The position numbers and the translations under genes are program-made. The notes under the pieces are model-generated. The model was not told where the DNA came from and did not search any database. It worked only from the letters and a program-made list of their open reading frames with translations. This document shows, piece after piece, positions 54,994-64,000 of a DNA stretch of 64,000 nucleotides (the stretch's first letter is position 1; every line of letters begins with the position of its first letter). Source of the DNA: Blastococcus sp. TF02A-35. Lineage in GTDB: Bacteria; Actinomycetota; Actinomycetes; Mycobacteriales; Geodermatophilaceae. The stretch is from NCBI RefSeq assembly GCF_004571075.1, contig NZ_SPQP01000013.1:29658-93657 (forward strand). Reading direction: 5' to 3'.

Positions 54994-55740
54994 GTGAGAC
55001 GTCGCATCCTCGCCGCCGTCGCGGCACTCGTCCTGCTCCTCGTCGGAGCAGTGGTCCTGCTGGCCTACGTGCGCGGCGCCGACGCCCGCGCGCTGGCCGG
55101 CGCGCGCACCGTCGAGGTGCTCGTCGTCGCCGAGCCGGTCCCGGCCGGCACGCCGGGGGAGGAGCTCGCCGAGTTCCTGACCCTCGAGCCGGTGCCGGCG
55201 AAGGCCGCCGTGCCCGGCCGCGTCACCGCGCTGGACGAGATCGCCGGCCAGGTGGCCACGGTCGACCTCCAGCCGGGGGAGCAGCTGCTGGCCAGCCGCT
55301 TCGCCGCGCCCGAGGATGTCACCGCGCCGGGCATCGTGGAGGCCCCCGCCGGCCTGCAGGAGGTCTCGGTGCTCCTGGACCCGCAGCGGGCTGTCGGCGG
55401 GCGCCTCGCCGCCGGTGACACCGTCGGCGTCTTCGTGTCGCTGGGCACCGAGCCGCCGGCCACGCACTCGGTGCTGCACCAGGTGCTGGTCACCCAGGTG
55501 CAGGGCGCGCCCGTCGCCGTCCCGGCCGAGGACGGCACCCAGACGGCGTCCTCCGGCGCCGGCCCGGCGCCGACGGGCAGCCTGATGATCACGCTCGCGG
55601 TCAGTGCCGCCCAGGCCGAGGCCGTGGTGTTCGGCATGGAGCACGGGACCGTCTGGCTCTCGCTCGAGCCGGCCGGGGCGGACGTCTCCGGCACCGAGGT
55701 CATCACCCCGGACACCATCTACGGGAAGGTCTTCTCATGA
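54994..55740 (+). CDS. cpaB: Flp pilus assembly protein CpaB/RcpC
   Basis: 248 residues: one N-terminal membrane helix, an SAF domain (about 40-110, VLVVAEPVPAGTPGEEL), and an RcpC beta domain in the C half. It is thought to bind peptidoglycan or stabilise the assembly platform. Starts at GTG; its stop overlaps the next ATG (ATGA). Confidence 0.9.
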   Translation: MRRRILAAVAALVLLLVGAVVLLAYVRGADARALAGARTVEVLVVAEPVPAGTPGEELAEFLTLEPVPAKAAVPGRVTALDEIAGQVATVDLQPGEQLLASRFAAPEDVTAPGIVEAPAGLQEVSVLLDPQRAVGGRLAAGDTVGVFVSLGTEPPATHSVLHQVLVTQVQGAPVAVPAEDGTQTASSGAGPAPTGSLMITLAVSAAQAEAVVFGMEHGTVWLSLEPAGADVSGTEVITPDTIYGKVFS

Positions 55741-56929
55741 GCCGCGTCGTGCTCGCCGCCGCCGACGAGGACCTCGTCCTGCGGGTCAAGCAGGCCACCG
55801 ACGGCGACCTGTCGGTCCTGCCCCCCGGGCGCCTGCCCGGGGAGCCGTCCCGGCTGTTCGAGCAGCTCCTCGACGGCGAGCTGCCCGAGGTGCTCGTGAT
55901 CGGCCCGCTGGCCACCGTCGACGAGGCCCTCGGCCTCGCCTCCCGGCTGGACGTGCAGAGTCCGGGGATCAGCGTCGTGCTGGTCGCCGAGCCGACGCCG
56001 CAGCTGTGGCAGGCGGCCATGCGCGCCGGCATCCGCGACCTGGTGTCGCCCGACGCCGACGTCACCGACCTCCGGGCGTCGGTCGACCGCGCCGGCTCCA
56101 CCGCGAGCGGCCGCCGCCGCGTGCTCCGCCCCGTGGAGGAGACGTCGCGCTACACCGGCCGCGTCATCACCATCGCCTCGCCCAAGGGGGGCGTCGGCAA
56201 GACCACCGTCTCCACCAACCTGGCCCTCGGGCTCACCGCGGCCGCCCCCCAGTCCACCGTCCTGGTGGACCTCGACGTCCAGTTCGGCGACGTCGCGTCC
56301 GCGCTCGGCCTGACCCCCGAGTACACGCTGCCCGACGTCGTCCGCAGCCCCGCCGCCGAGGACACGATGGTGCTCAAGACCTTCCTGACCCAGCACCCCA
56401 GCGGGCTGTTCACCGTCTGCGGCGCCGAGTCGCCTGCGGCCGGCGACACCGTCCGGGGCGAGGACGTCACCCGCCTGCTGGCCGCTCTCGCCCGCGAGTT
56501 CCGCTACGTGGTCGTCGACACCGCTCCGGGGCTGTCCGAGCAGACGCTCGCCGCCCTCGACCGCGCCACCGACGTCGTGATGCTGACCAGCATGGACGTG
56601 CCGGGCGTGCGCGGGCTGCGCAAGGAGCTCGACGTGCTGCGCGAGCTGTGCATGATCCCGGCGGGCCGGCACGTCGTCATGAACTTCGCCGACCCCAGGG
56701 GCGGCCTGTCGGTGCGCGACGTCGAGACGACGATCGGCACCGGCGTCGACGTCGTCCTGCCGCGGTCGGACAAGGTGCCGGCCTCGACCAACCAGGGCGT
56801 GCCGCTCATCGCCACGGGGAGCCGTCGCGACCCGATGGTCAAGGAGCTCACCCGCCTGGTCACCCGGTTCCAGGCCACCCCGCTCAAGGCCGCGGGCCGC
56901 TACCGGGCCAAGCACCGGGCGGCGGCGCG

Positions 56930-56933
<4 letters not shown>
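55737..56933 (+). CDS. cpaE: CpaE/TadZ-like MinD-family ATPase
   Basis: 398 residues. An N-terminal receiver-like domain (about 1-125) precedes a MinD/ParA-type ATPase with deviant Walker A KGGVGKT (150-156), VLVDLDVQFGDV and VVDTAPGLSEQ. TadZ/CpaE localises the pilus machine at the membrane. Overlaps cpaB and tadA by four bases each (ATGA). Confidence 0.92.
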
Positions 56934-58335
<1,402 letters not shown>

Positions 58336-58336
<1 letters not shown>

Positions 58337-59277
58337 TGTCACCCGCGCTGCTGGTCCTCGGCCTGGCCGCGGTCGCCGCCGCGCTGCTGCTGCTCGCGCT
58401 CGTCGTGCTGCCGGGCGGACCGGGCAAGGTGCCGCTGAGCCGGCTCGACCCGACGACGGCGCCGCCGACCTCCGCGCTCGCCGGCGCAGGTGCGGCGGCC
58501 GGTGCCGCCGTGGAGAAGGTCCTGCTCAAGCGGGGCCGCCTGGCCGCGGGCGCCGCGGCGCTGGAGAGCGCCGGCATGCGGACCAGCCTGCCGGACTTCG
58601 TCCTGGCCACCGGCCTGGTCGCGGTCGGCGCCGGCACGGTCGGCGCGCTCGCGGGCGGTCCGCTGCTCGGCGTCGTCGCGGTGCTCCTGGTCCCTCTCGG
58701 CGCGCGCGTGCTGGTCTCCTTCCGCAGGGGGCGCCGCCGGGCCGCGTTCGCCGACCAGCTCGGCGACTCGCTGCAGCTCATGTCCAGCAGCCTGCGGGCC
58801 GGGCACAGCCTGCTGCGGGCCGTGGACGCGGTCTCCACCGACGCCTCCGCCCCGACCTCGGAGGAGTTCGCCCGCATCATCAACGAGACCCGGGTGGGCC
58901 GGGACCTGGGCGATGCGCTGGACGAGGTCGCCCAGCGCATGGGCAGCGACGACTTCACCTGGGTCGCCCAGGCGATCACCATCCACCGCGAGGTGGGCGG
59001 CAACCTGGCGGAGGTCCTCGACGCCGTGGGGGACACCATCCGCGAGCGGGCCGCCATCCGCGGCCAGGTCAAGGCGCTGTCGGCCGAGGGCAAGCTGTCC
59101 GCGGTCGTCCTCATGGCGCTGCCCTTCGGCGTCTTCGGCTTCATCTGGATGAGCAACCCCGGGTACGTGGCCGGCTTCACCGAGAGCCTGATGGGCTACG
59201 CGATGCTGGGGACGGCGGCGGTGATGCTCGCCGTCGGCGGGTTCTGGCTCAAGAAGACCGTGGCGATCACGTTCTGA
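58336..59277 (+). CDS. tadB: TadB, inner-membrane F-type protein
   Basis: 313 residues of the type II secretion F family. A hydrophobic start, helices near 95-130, the cytosolic T2SSF domain (LQLMSSSLRAGHSLLRAV and the later GDALDEVAQRMGSDDF), then two C-terminal helices. It is one of the two platform proteins of the Tad machine. The ATG shares a base with the tadA stop (TGATG). Confidence 0.93.
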
Positions 59278-60176
59278 TGCCCTCGATGCCGCTCACCGTC
59301 GTCGCCGCCGTCGTGGCCGCGGCCGCCGCCCTGCCCCTGCTCGGGTGGGCGCTGCTGGCCCGCCCCGCCTCGGCCACCGCCCGGGCCCGCGACAACCTGC
59401 TGCGCGGGATCGACCTGTCCGGTCCGGGGGAGACCGCCGGTCCCGCGGGCCCGGGGCTGCTCCGCCGGCTGGCCGACGGGCTGACCCCGCGCGGGACCGT
59501 CGACCGGCTCGACCGGCTCGCGAGCACGGCCGGCCGCCCGGCCGCCTGGCCGGTGCCCCGGCTGGTGGCCGCGAAGCTCGTGCTCGTCGTCGTCGCGGGC
59601 GGGCTGTCCGCCCTGGTGGTCGGCGCGAACCCGGGCGGGCCGGCGGTGCTGCTCGCCGCCGCGGTGACGGTGGTGGCGTACTTCGTGCCGGAGCTGCTGC
59701 TCTACTCGCGCGGGCAAGAGCGCCAGGAGGCCATCGGGCTCGAGCTCGCCGACACCCTGGACCAGATGACCATCGCCGTGGAGGCCGGCCTCGGCTTCGA
59801 GTCGGCCATGGCGCGGGCGGGGAGGAACGGCAAGGGCCCGCTGGCCGAGGAGCTGGTGCGGACGCTGCAGGACATCGCCGTGGGGCAGCCCCGCCGCGAC
59901 GCGTACCTCGCGCTGGCGGAGCGGACCGGGGTGCCGGACCTGCGGCGCTTCATCGCCGCGATCGTGCAGGCCGACGCGTACGGCGTCTCGATCGCCGACG
60001 TGCTGCGGACGCAGGCGCAGGTGATGCGGCTCAAGCGGCGCCAGCGGGCCGAGGAGAAGGCCATGCAGATCCCGGTGAAGGTGATCTTCCCGCTGATCCT
60101 GTGCATCCTGCCGACCCTGTTCATCGTGCTGCTGGGCCCGGCGGTCATGGACATCATCGCGGCGTTCAGCGGCTGA
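59277..60176 (+). CDS. tadC: TadC, inner-membrane F-type protein
   Basis: 299 residues, second T2SSF protein: LADTLDQMTIAVEAGLGFE, then LRRFIAAIVQADAYGVSIADVLR and two closing helices (KVIFPLILCILPTLFIVLLG). Partner of TadB. ATG overlaps the tadB stop by one base. It closes the contiguous pilus operon. Confidence 0.93.
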   Translation: MPSMPLTVVAAVVAAAAALPLLGWALLARPASATARARDNLLRGIDLSGPGETAGPAGPGLLRRLADGLTPRGTVDRLDRLASTAGRPAAWPVPRLVAAKLVLVVVAGGLSALVVGANPGGPAVLLAAAVTVVAYFVPELLLYSRGQERQEAIGLELADTLDQMTIAVEAGLGFESAMARAGRNGKGPLAEELVRTLQDIAVGQPRRDAYLALAERTGVPDLRRFIAAIVQADAYGVSIADVLRTQAQVMRLKRRQRAEEKAMQIPVKVIFPLILCILPTLFIVLLGPAVMDIIAAFSG

Positions 60177-60308
60177 GCGGGCGACGAGTCGTCCCTCCTG
60201 GTCCCACGGGTCCCGGCCGTCGCGCAGGTCCCGCGCGGGACCACGGCCGGCCGCTAGCGTCGCGCGACCTCGCCGACCGGCGAGGACCGGAACTCCTCAG
60301 GAGCCCCC

Positions 60309-60938
60309 ATGCTGCGTCGCGTCCTCCCGGTCGGCATCGCCGCCGCCCTCGCCCTCGTCCCCTCGGTCGCGGCCGCCGCGCCCCAGGAGGACGGCGGCTC
60401 GTCCACCCGCCAGGCCACCCAGTCGCTCAGCTACTACGCGTACGGGGACGTCGCCCTCCCGGACGGGCGGTCGGCGCAGGTGTCCCTGGGCCAGTCCCGC
60501 TACGCGAAGGGGGAGTGGTACAGCCAGCTCTCGCTGTACCTGCCGTCCCAGTGCACGCCGTCGGGCTGCACCTCGTCCTCGTCGGGCTACGCCCAGCTGG
60601 ACGCCGACGACGTGACCTTCGACCGCAACCTCGGCCGGGCCGTCGCCGAGGACGTGCAGGTCACCCTCGGCAGCTCCAGCTGGGGGCCGGGCGGGTACAC
60701 GAGCACCCAGCGCGAGGTCACCGTCGACGTCGTCTTCACCGGGACCGGGCGGACCTCGCGCGGGACCGACCACGGCGAGTGCGGTGAGGGCGGGCCGGAC
60801 TGCAAGGGCGTGCGCGTCACCGCCGAGCGGCCCGCGGACCTCGTGCTGACCGTGGACGGCGAGCCGAGCACGGGTACCGGCGTCATCACCCGCACGTTCG
60901 GGGTCGACATCGGCGCGGGTGGCACCGGGGAGGGCTGA
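60309..60938 (+). CDS. Secreted protein of unknown function
   Basis: 209 residues. A clear Sec signal peptide (LPVGIAAALALVPSVAAAAP), then a Ser/Gly/Thr-rich beta-type protein with two close cysteine pairs (QCTPSGC and ECGEGGPDC). No lipobox and no membrane anchor, so probably exported free. I recognise no family. It lies 132 bp after tadC in the same direction and may be part of the surface system. Confidence 0.75.
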   Translation: MLRRVLPVGIAAALALVPSVAAAAPQEDGGSSTRQATQSLSYYAYGDVALPDGRSAQVSLGQSRYAKGEWYSQLSLYLPSQCTPSGCTSSSSGYAQLDADDVTFDRNLGRAVAEDVQVTLGSSSWGPGGYTSTQREVTVDVVFTGTGRTSRGTDHGECGEGGPDCKGVRVTAERPADLVLTVDGEPSTGTGVITRTFGVDIGAGGTGEG

Positions 60939-60947
60939 GCCGCCCGG

Positions 60948-60996
60948 CCATGCGAACTCGTGGTGATCGGTCGCCGATCCCCACGAGTTCGCATGG
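60948..60996. repeat. 23-bp inverted repeat with 3-base loop
   Basis: 60948-60970 and 60974-60996 are inverted copies with 22 of 23 positions matching and a TCG loop. The arms start with CCATGCGAACTCGTGG. It sits between two convergent genes. Either a terminator or a palindromic repeat of REP type. Confidence 0.8.
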
Positions 60997-61016
60997 TTCG
61001 TCCGCGCCGGAGTCGA

Positions 61017-61361
61017 TCAGCCGGTGGAGCGGGGCTGCGCCGGGTTGGTCGGGTCCCCCTGCGACGGCGGGTTCATCGCCGGCCCCGTCGTCGCCTCGGA
61101 GACCTTGGAGCCGGTGGAGGCCGCGACCGGGTCGTCGGCGGCCGCGGCGGCCGGGTCACCGCCGGAAGGCTGCGCTCCCTCGCGCAGCGACTGGAGCCGG
61201 TTCTCCATGATCGTCACCACCTGCAGCCGGTTGGCGTGGGCGCGCTCGTACTCCAGCACCGTCTCCAGGCCCTGGGCGTCCAGCGTCCGGATGCGGGAGG
61301 TGAGCCCCTCGACCGGGAGGTGGTCGTAGTCGGGCAGCGGCAGGGTGTCGTGCTCGCTCAT
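61017..61361 (-). CDS. Small conserved actinobacterial protein (DUF8129-like)
   Basis: 114 residues. The first part, LPLPDYDHLPVEGLTSRIRTLD followed by a helical LETVLEYERAHANRLQV, resembles a short actinobacterial domain of unknown function; the last 45 residues are disordered, Pro/Gly/Ser-rich. No membrane segment. Confidence 0.7.
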   Translation of the reverse strand: MSEHDTLPLPDYDHLPVEGLTSRIRTLDAQGLETVLEYERAHANRLQVVTIMENRLQSLREGAQPSGGDPAAAAADDPVAASTGSKVSEATTGPAMNPPSQGDPTNPAQPRSTG

Positions 61362-61512
61362 CCCTCGTCCTCTCTGCTCGTGCGAGCGGCGCGGAGCCGC
61401 CTGTCGCGAACCGGCCTACCCCTGCCCAACGCATCCGACACCGCCCCGGCGGGGTTGCTCGCGCCTCCCGGGAGCGAGGTGTGAGGACGAGGTCGCCGGG
61501 TAGGCGGCGGTC

Positions 61513-62645
61513 ATGAACCTCTCGTTCCTGGAGCCGGTCTTCGCAGCCCCCGGTCCGTACGCCACGGTGCTCGCCGATGTCACCTCACCACCGAGAACGC
61601 CGACACCGAGCTGGAGCTCCGCGTGCGCGCCATCGCGGAGCGGCTGACCGAGCAGGGGGTGCCGGAGCCCGTCCTCGAGGCCGTCCGCAGCCGCCTGCTC
61701 GAGGGCAACGACGGCGGCGAGGCCGGGCAGCTGAAGGGCCGCGCGCCGGTGGTCGCGTCGGACGGCTCGGTCGTCCTGGACCAGGCGCTGGCCGCCGCGC
61801 CGCTGCGCGAGGTCGCCGAGTGGTCGGCGAAGCCCGACGTCCTCCCGATCCTGCGCCAGCTGCCGGGGCGAGTGCCCCACATCGTGGTGCTCACCGACCG
61901 GGTCGGCGCCGACATCACCTACCTGGGCGCACCCGGGCAGGTCGAGGAGGAGCAGTCGGTCGAGGGCGACAGCTTCCAGATCCGCAAGTTCCAGGGCGGC
62001 GGCTGGGCCCACCACCGGTACCAGCACAACGCCGAGAACAAGTGGGTCCACAACGCCGAGGACGTCGCCCAGCACATCTCCTCGATGGTCCGCCGGCTCG
62101 GCCCCCGCTTCGTGCTCGTGGCCGGTGACATCCGGGCCCGGCAGATCCTCACCGACCGCGCCAGCGACCTGTGGTCGGACCTGGTCGTCTCCATGGACGA
62201 GGGCGGCCGCGCCGCCGGCGCCGACCGCGAGCCGGTCGACGTCCGCGAGGCCGAGCTGGTGGCCGAGCACGAGGCGCGGGAGATCGCCGAGACCGTCGAG
62301 AAGGTCGAGGCAGCCGGCGCCCACGGCCTGTCGGTCACCGGCGTCGAGCGGGTCGTCGAGGCGCTGCGCAAGGGCCAGGTCGAGACCCTCGTCCTGAGCG
62401 ACGAGCAGGACGCCGACGCCACGCTGCTGGTCGGCAACGGCCCGCTGGAGCTCGGCGTGAACCAGCACGACATGGACGCCCTCGGCGTGCACGGCGAGAT
62501 CGTCCCCGCCGACCGCGCGCTGCTGGCCGCCGCCGTCGCCGGCGCGGCCGACGTGGTCGTCGTCCCGAAGGCGGCGATGCCCGGTGACGACGTGCCCGTC
62601 GCCGCGGTCCTGCGCTACACCGACGCGTCCACCGACGCAGGCTGA
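61513..62645 (+). CDS. Vms1/baeRF-type release-factor-like protein (frameshifted)
   Basis: The gene appears to begin at ATG 61513 with MNLSFLEPVFAAPGPYATVL, continues as ADVTS, and then shifts frame at about 61586: TTENADTELELRVRAIAERL and the rest run in the -1 frame to 62645. One base seems missing after 61586. The reconstructed length is about 377 residues, matching Rv2629-like proteins of the archaeal/eukaryotic release-factor-1 fold (baeRF, Vms1 peptidyl-tRNA hydrolase group). A GTG at 61623 would give a 340-residue truncated form. Confidence 0.75.
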
Positions 62646-62688
62646 CGCCGGCACCCAGACCCCGTACCCACCGGACAAGGAGAACCAC

Positions 62689-62946
62689 GTGACCGACCCG
62701 CACCAGCCCGCCACCAGCCCCGGCACCGACCAGGGCGACATCGAGCGCCGTGCCGCGCTCGCCGAGGCCCTGGGCAAGGAGGTGTGGCCGGCCGACCGCG
62801 ACCAGCTGATCGCCAAGGCCCAGGAGGGCACGCCCGCCGACCGGGTCCTCTCCGACCTGCAGCGCCTCCCCGCCGGCCAGCAGTTCGAGAACGTGCAGGA
62901 GGTCGCGCAGGCCCTCGGCCTGGGCACCGAGCAGCAGCGGTTCTGA
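62689..62946 (+). CDS. DUF2795 family protein
   Basis: 85 residues, acidic. The conserved half is RLPAGQQFENVQEVAQALGL with the preceding WPADRDQLIAKAQEG repeat. GTG start with a strong AAGGAG seven bases upstream. Function unknown; small helical cytosolic protein. Confidence 0.82.
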   Translation: MTDPHQPATSPGTDQGDIERRAALAEALGKEVWPADRDQLIAKAQEGTPADRVLSDLQRLPAGQQFENVQEVAQALGLGTEQQRF

Positions 62947-62947
62947 C

Positions 62948-63178
62948 GTGACCACCCAGAAGAAGCCCAGCCCCGAGGCGCTGGACAACGTCACCGAGGG
63001 CAACATCGGGACGCGCTCGCAGCTCCTGCCGGAGGAGGAGGGGATGCGCGGCAGCGGCATGGAGGAGGTCGCGGCCGAGGTCATCCTCGCCGAGTCCGAG
63101 GAGCGGACGGTCAACGCCGACCCGGACGACGCGCAGGGCGCCCACCGGCAGTCGGCCGAGACTGCCGACCTGCCCTGA
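62948..63178 (+). CDS. Small acidic hypothetical protein
   Basis: 76 residues starting at GTG one base after the DUF2795 stop. Composition is Glu/Asp/Ser-rich and probably disordered (LLPEEEGMRGSGMEEVAAEV). No recognised family. The tight spacing before and after suggests it is translated with its neighbours. Confidence 0.55.
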   Translation: MTTQKKPSPEALDNVTEGNIGTRSQLLPEEEGMRGSGMEEVAAEVILAESEERTVNADPDDAQGAHRQSAETADLP

Positions 63179-63179
63179 C

Positions 63180-63563
63180 GTGCGGCACGAGCACCGGGTC
63201 CAGCTCCGCTGGTCCGACCCCGACATGCTCGGGCACGTCAACCACGCGCGGGCGCTCAGCCTGCTGGAGGACGCCCGGCTGGCGATGACCGACGGCCGGC
63301 CGGGCGGGGAGCTCATCCTCGCCCGGCTGGAGGCCGACTACCTGCGCCAGCTCTACTACCGGGTCAACGAGCCCCTGACGGTGTGCAGCTGGGTCACCCG
63401 CCTGGGCACCAAGTCGTTCTCGGTCCGGCAGGAGCTGGTCCAGGACGGCGAGGTCGCCATCCGCGCCGACATCGTGCTCGTCGTCTTCGACTTCGCCGCG
63501 AACGCCAGCCGCGCGATGACCGACGACGAGCGCGCGCACTGGAGCGCGTACCTGGAGGGCTAG
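63180..63563 (+). CDS. Hotdog acyl-CoA thioesterase (4HBT type)
   Basis: 127 residues. LRWSDPDMLGHVNHARAL is the 4-hydroxybenzoyl-CoA thioesterase motif with the catalytic Asp. GTG start one base after the previous stop. It ends ...AYLEG-TAG, and the TAG lies in a GCTAGG next to the IS481 end, so the C-terminus may have been changed by the insertion. Confidence 0.82.
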   Translation: MRHEHRVQLRWSDPDMLGHVNHARALSLLEDARLAMTDGRPGGELILARLEADYLRQLYYRVNEPLTVCSWVTRLGTKSFSVRQELVQDGEVAIRADIVLVVFDFAANASRAMTDDERAHWSAYLEG

Positions 63564-64000
63564 GTGTACTGACCGGGCACGTTGGTCAAGCGGCTGATGG
63601 GTGGGTGGCCGCCGATGCCGGTGTGGGGCCGGTGGTGGTTGTAGCTGTGTAGCCAAGCAGGGAAGGCTGCGCGGCGGTCGGTCTCGCTGGTGAACATCTG
63701 GGCGAATGCCCACTCGCTGGTCATGGTGCGGTTGAACCGTTCGACTTTGCCGTTCGTTTGTGGACGGTAGGGCCGGGTCCGTTTCGGGGTGATGCCGAGA
63801 TCGGCGCAGGCGGCGGCCCAGTCGCGGCTGCGGTAGCAGCCACCGTTGTCGGTGAGCACTCGGCGGGCGGTCACCCCGCGATCGGCGAACCAGGTCACCG
63901 CCCGCCGGAGCACCGCGGTGGCGGTGGCGCCCAGCTCGTCGTCGTGGATCTCGGCGTAGGCCAGCCGGGAGTGGTCGTCGATGACGACGTGGATGAAGCC
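63560..64000 (-). CDS. IS481-family transposase (C-terminal part)
   Basis: The reading frame enters from beyond the window as GFIHVVIDDHSRLAYAEI and runs to 63560. The catalytic DDE core is visible: the Asp of VIDDHSRL, the Asp of VLTDNGG and the Glu of GKVERFNRT, with YRPQTNG and the NHHRPHTGIGG tail. The stop TAG is formed at the junction with flanking DNA. N-terminal half not seen. Confidence 0.92.
   Translation of the reverse strand, partial: GFIHVVIDDHSRLAYAEIHDDELGATATAVLRRAVTWFADRGVTARRVLTDNGGCYRSRDWAAACADLGITPKRTRPYRPQTNGKVERFNRTMTSEWAFAQMFTSETDRRAAFPAWLHSYNHHRPHTGIGGHPPISRLTNVPGQYT
63565..64000 (-). mobile_element. IS481-family insertion sequence, one end
   Basis: The element appears to end with TGTACTGACCGGGC at 63565, immediately inside the sequence GCTAGG. 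NCTAGN is the known preferred target of IS481. The other end and the second target copy are outside the window, so length and copy status cannot be given. Confidence 0.8.

Overview
The window is chromosomal DNA from a high-GC actinobacterium. Codon usage is strongly GC3-biased, many genes start with GTG or TTG, and there is a mycothiol-dependent enzyme fold, a bifunctional RNase H/acid phosphatase, a homodimeric AceE, FasR next to fabD, DUF3145 and DUF3052. The mixture (Tad pilus, flagellin, GGDEF/EAL proteins, WS/DGAT) suggests a Geodermatophilaceae-like soil or rock actinomycete; that placement is inference. The backbone order (fab operon, fasR, aceE, DUF3052, ahpE, then Nif3, zinc-ribbon protein, RNase H/phosphatase) is, from memory, the order of the Mycobacterium tuberculosis Rv2228c-Rv2247 region, so much of the window is conserved core with accessory blocks inserted.

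Layout. 0.1-2.9 kb: transhydrogenase/iron alcohol dehydrogenase with a Crp-type site, a luciferase-like oxidoreductase, a PaaI-type thioesterase. 3.0-6.0 kb: a compact four-gene operon that looks like a type VII (ESX) secretion cargo cassette (WXG100-like, EspG-like, hydrolase with helical leader, lipoprotein). 6.0-8.8 kb: HelR-type RNA polymerase motor with a rifamycin-associated element, a divergent Imm5-like gene, and tRNA-Met. 9.0-11.1 kb: c-di-AMP riboswitch, M23 cell-wall peptidase, TVP38 membrane protein. 11.1-14.2 kb: DinB/maleylpyruvate-isomerase-like protein, membrane diguanylate cyclase, DUF3145. 14.3-21.0 kb: fatty-acid synthesis operon fabD-fabH-acpP-fabF-accD with its regulator fasR; FabD carries an extra C-terminal biotinyl/lipoyl-like domain. 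21.0-30.8 kb: PAP2 phosphatase, pirin-like cupin, M20 amidohydrolase, then a cellobiose/beta-glucoside module (LacI-family regulator, two operators, ABC transporter, GH1 beta-glucosidase). 30.8-35.1 kb: aceE, DUF3052, ahpE, tRNA-Val. 35.1-43.6 kb: alpha/beta hydrolases, SDR, WS/DGAT acyltransferase, FUSC membrane protein. 43.6-48.3 kb: Nif3, zinc-ribbon protein, RNase H/phosphatase, TauE-like exporter, small membrane protein, PIG-L deacetylase. 48.3-52.3 kb: GGDEF-EAL protein, RNase P RNA, a lone flagellin. 52.5-60.9 kb: Tad/Flp pilus operon. 61.0-64.0 kb: small conserved proteins, a frameshifted release-factor-like gene, a thioesterase, and the 3' end of an IS481-family element running off the window.

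Several parts are linked. The fab operon and accD supply malonyl-ACP and acyl-ACP chains under FasR, while the WS/DGAT and hydrolases act on acyl lipids. The two c-di-GMP enzymes lie near genes for surface appendages. Two genes (the sugar-binding protein at 24746 and the release-factor-like gene at 61513) are each interrupted near their 5' ends by an apparent single-base frame change, which points to sequencing indels or recent mutation. The most interesting items are the ESX-like cassette, the RAE shared by helR and a divergent immunity-like gene, the FabD fusion domain, the lone flagellin facing rnpB, and an IS481 insertion in a CTAG site that supplies stop codons to genes on both strands.
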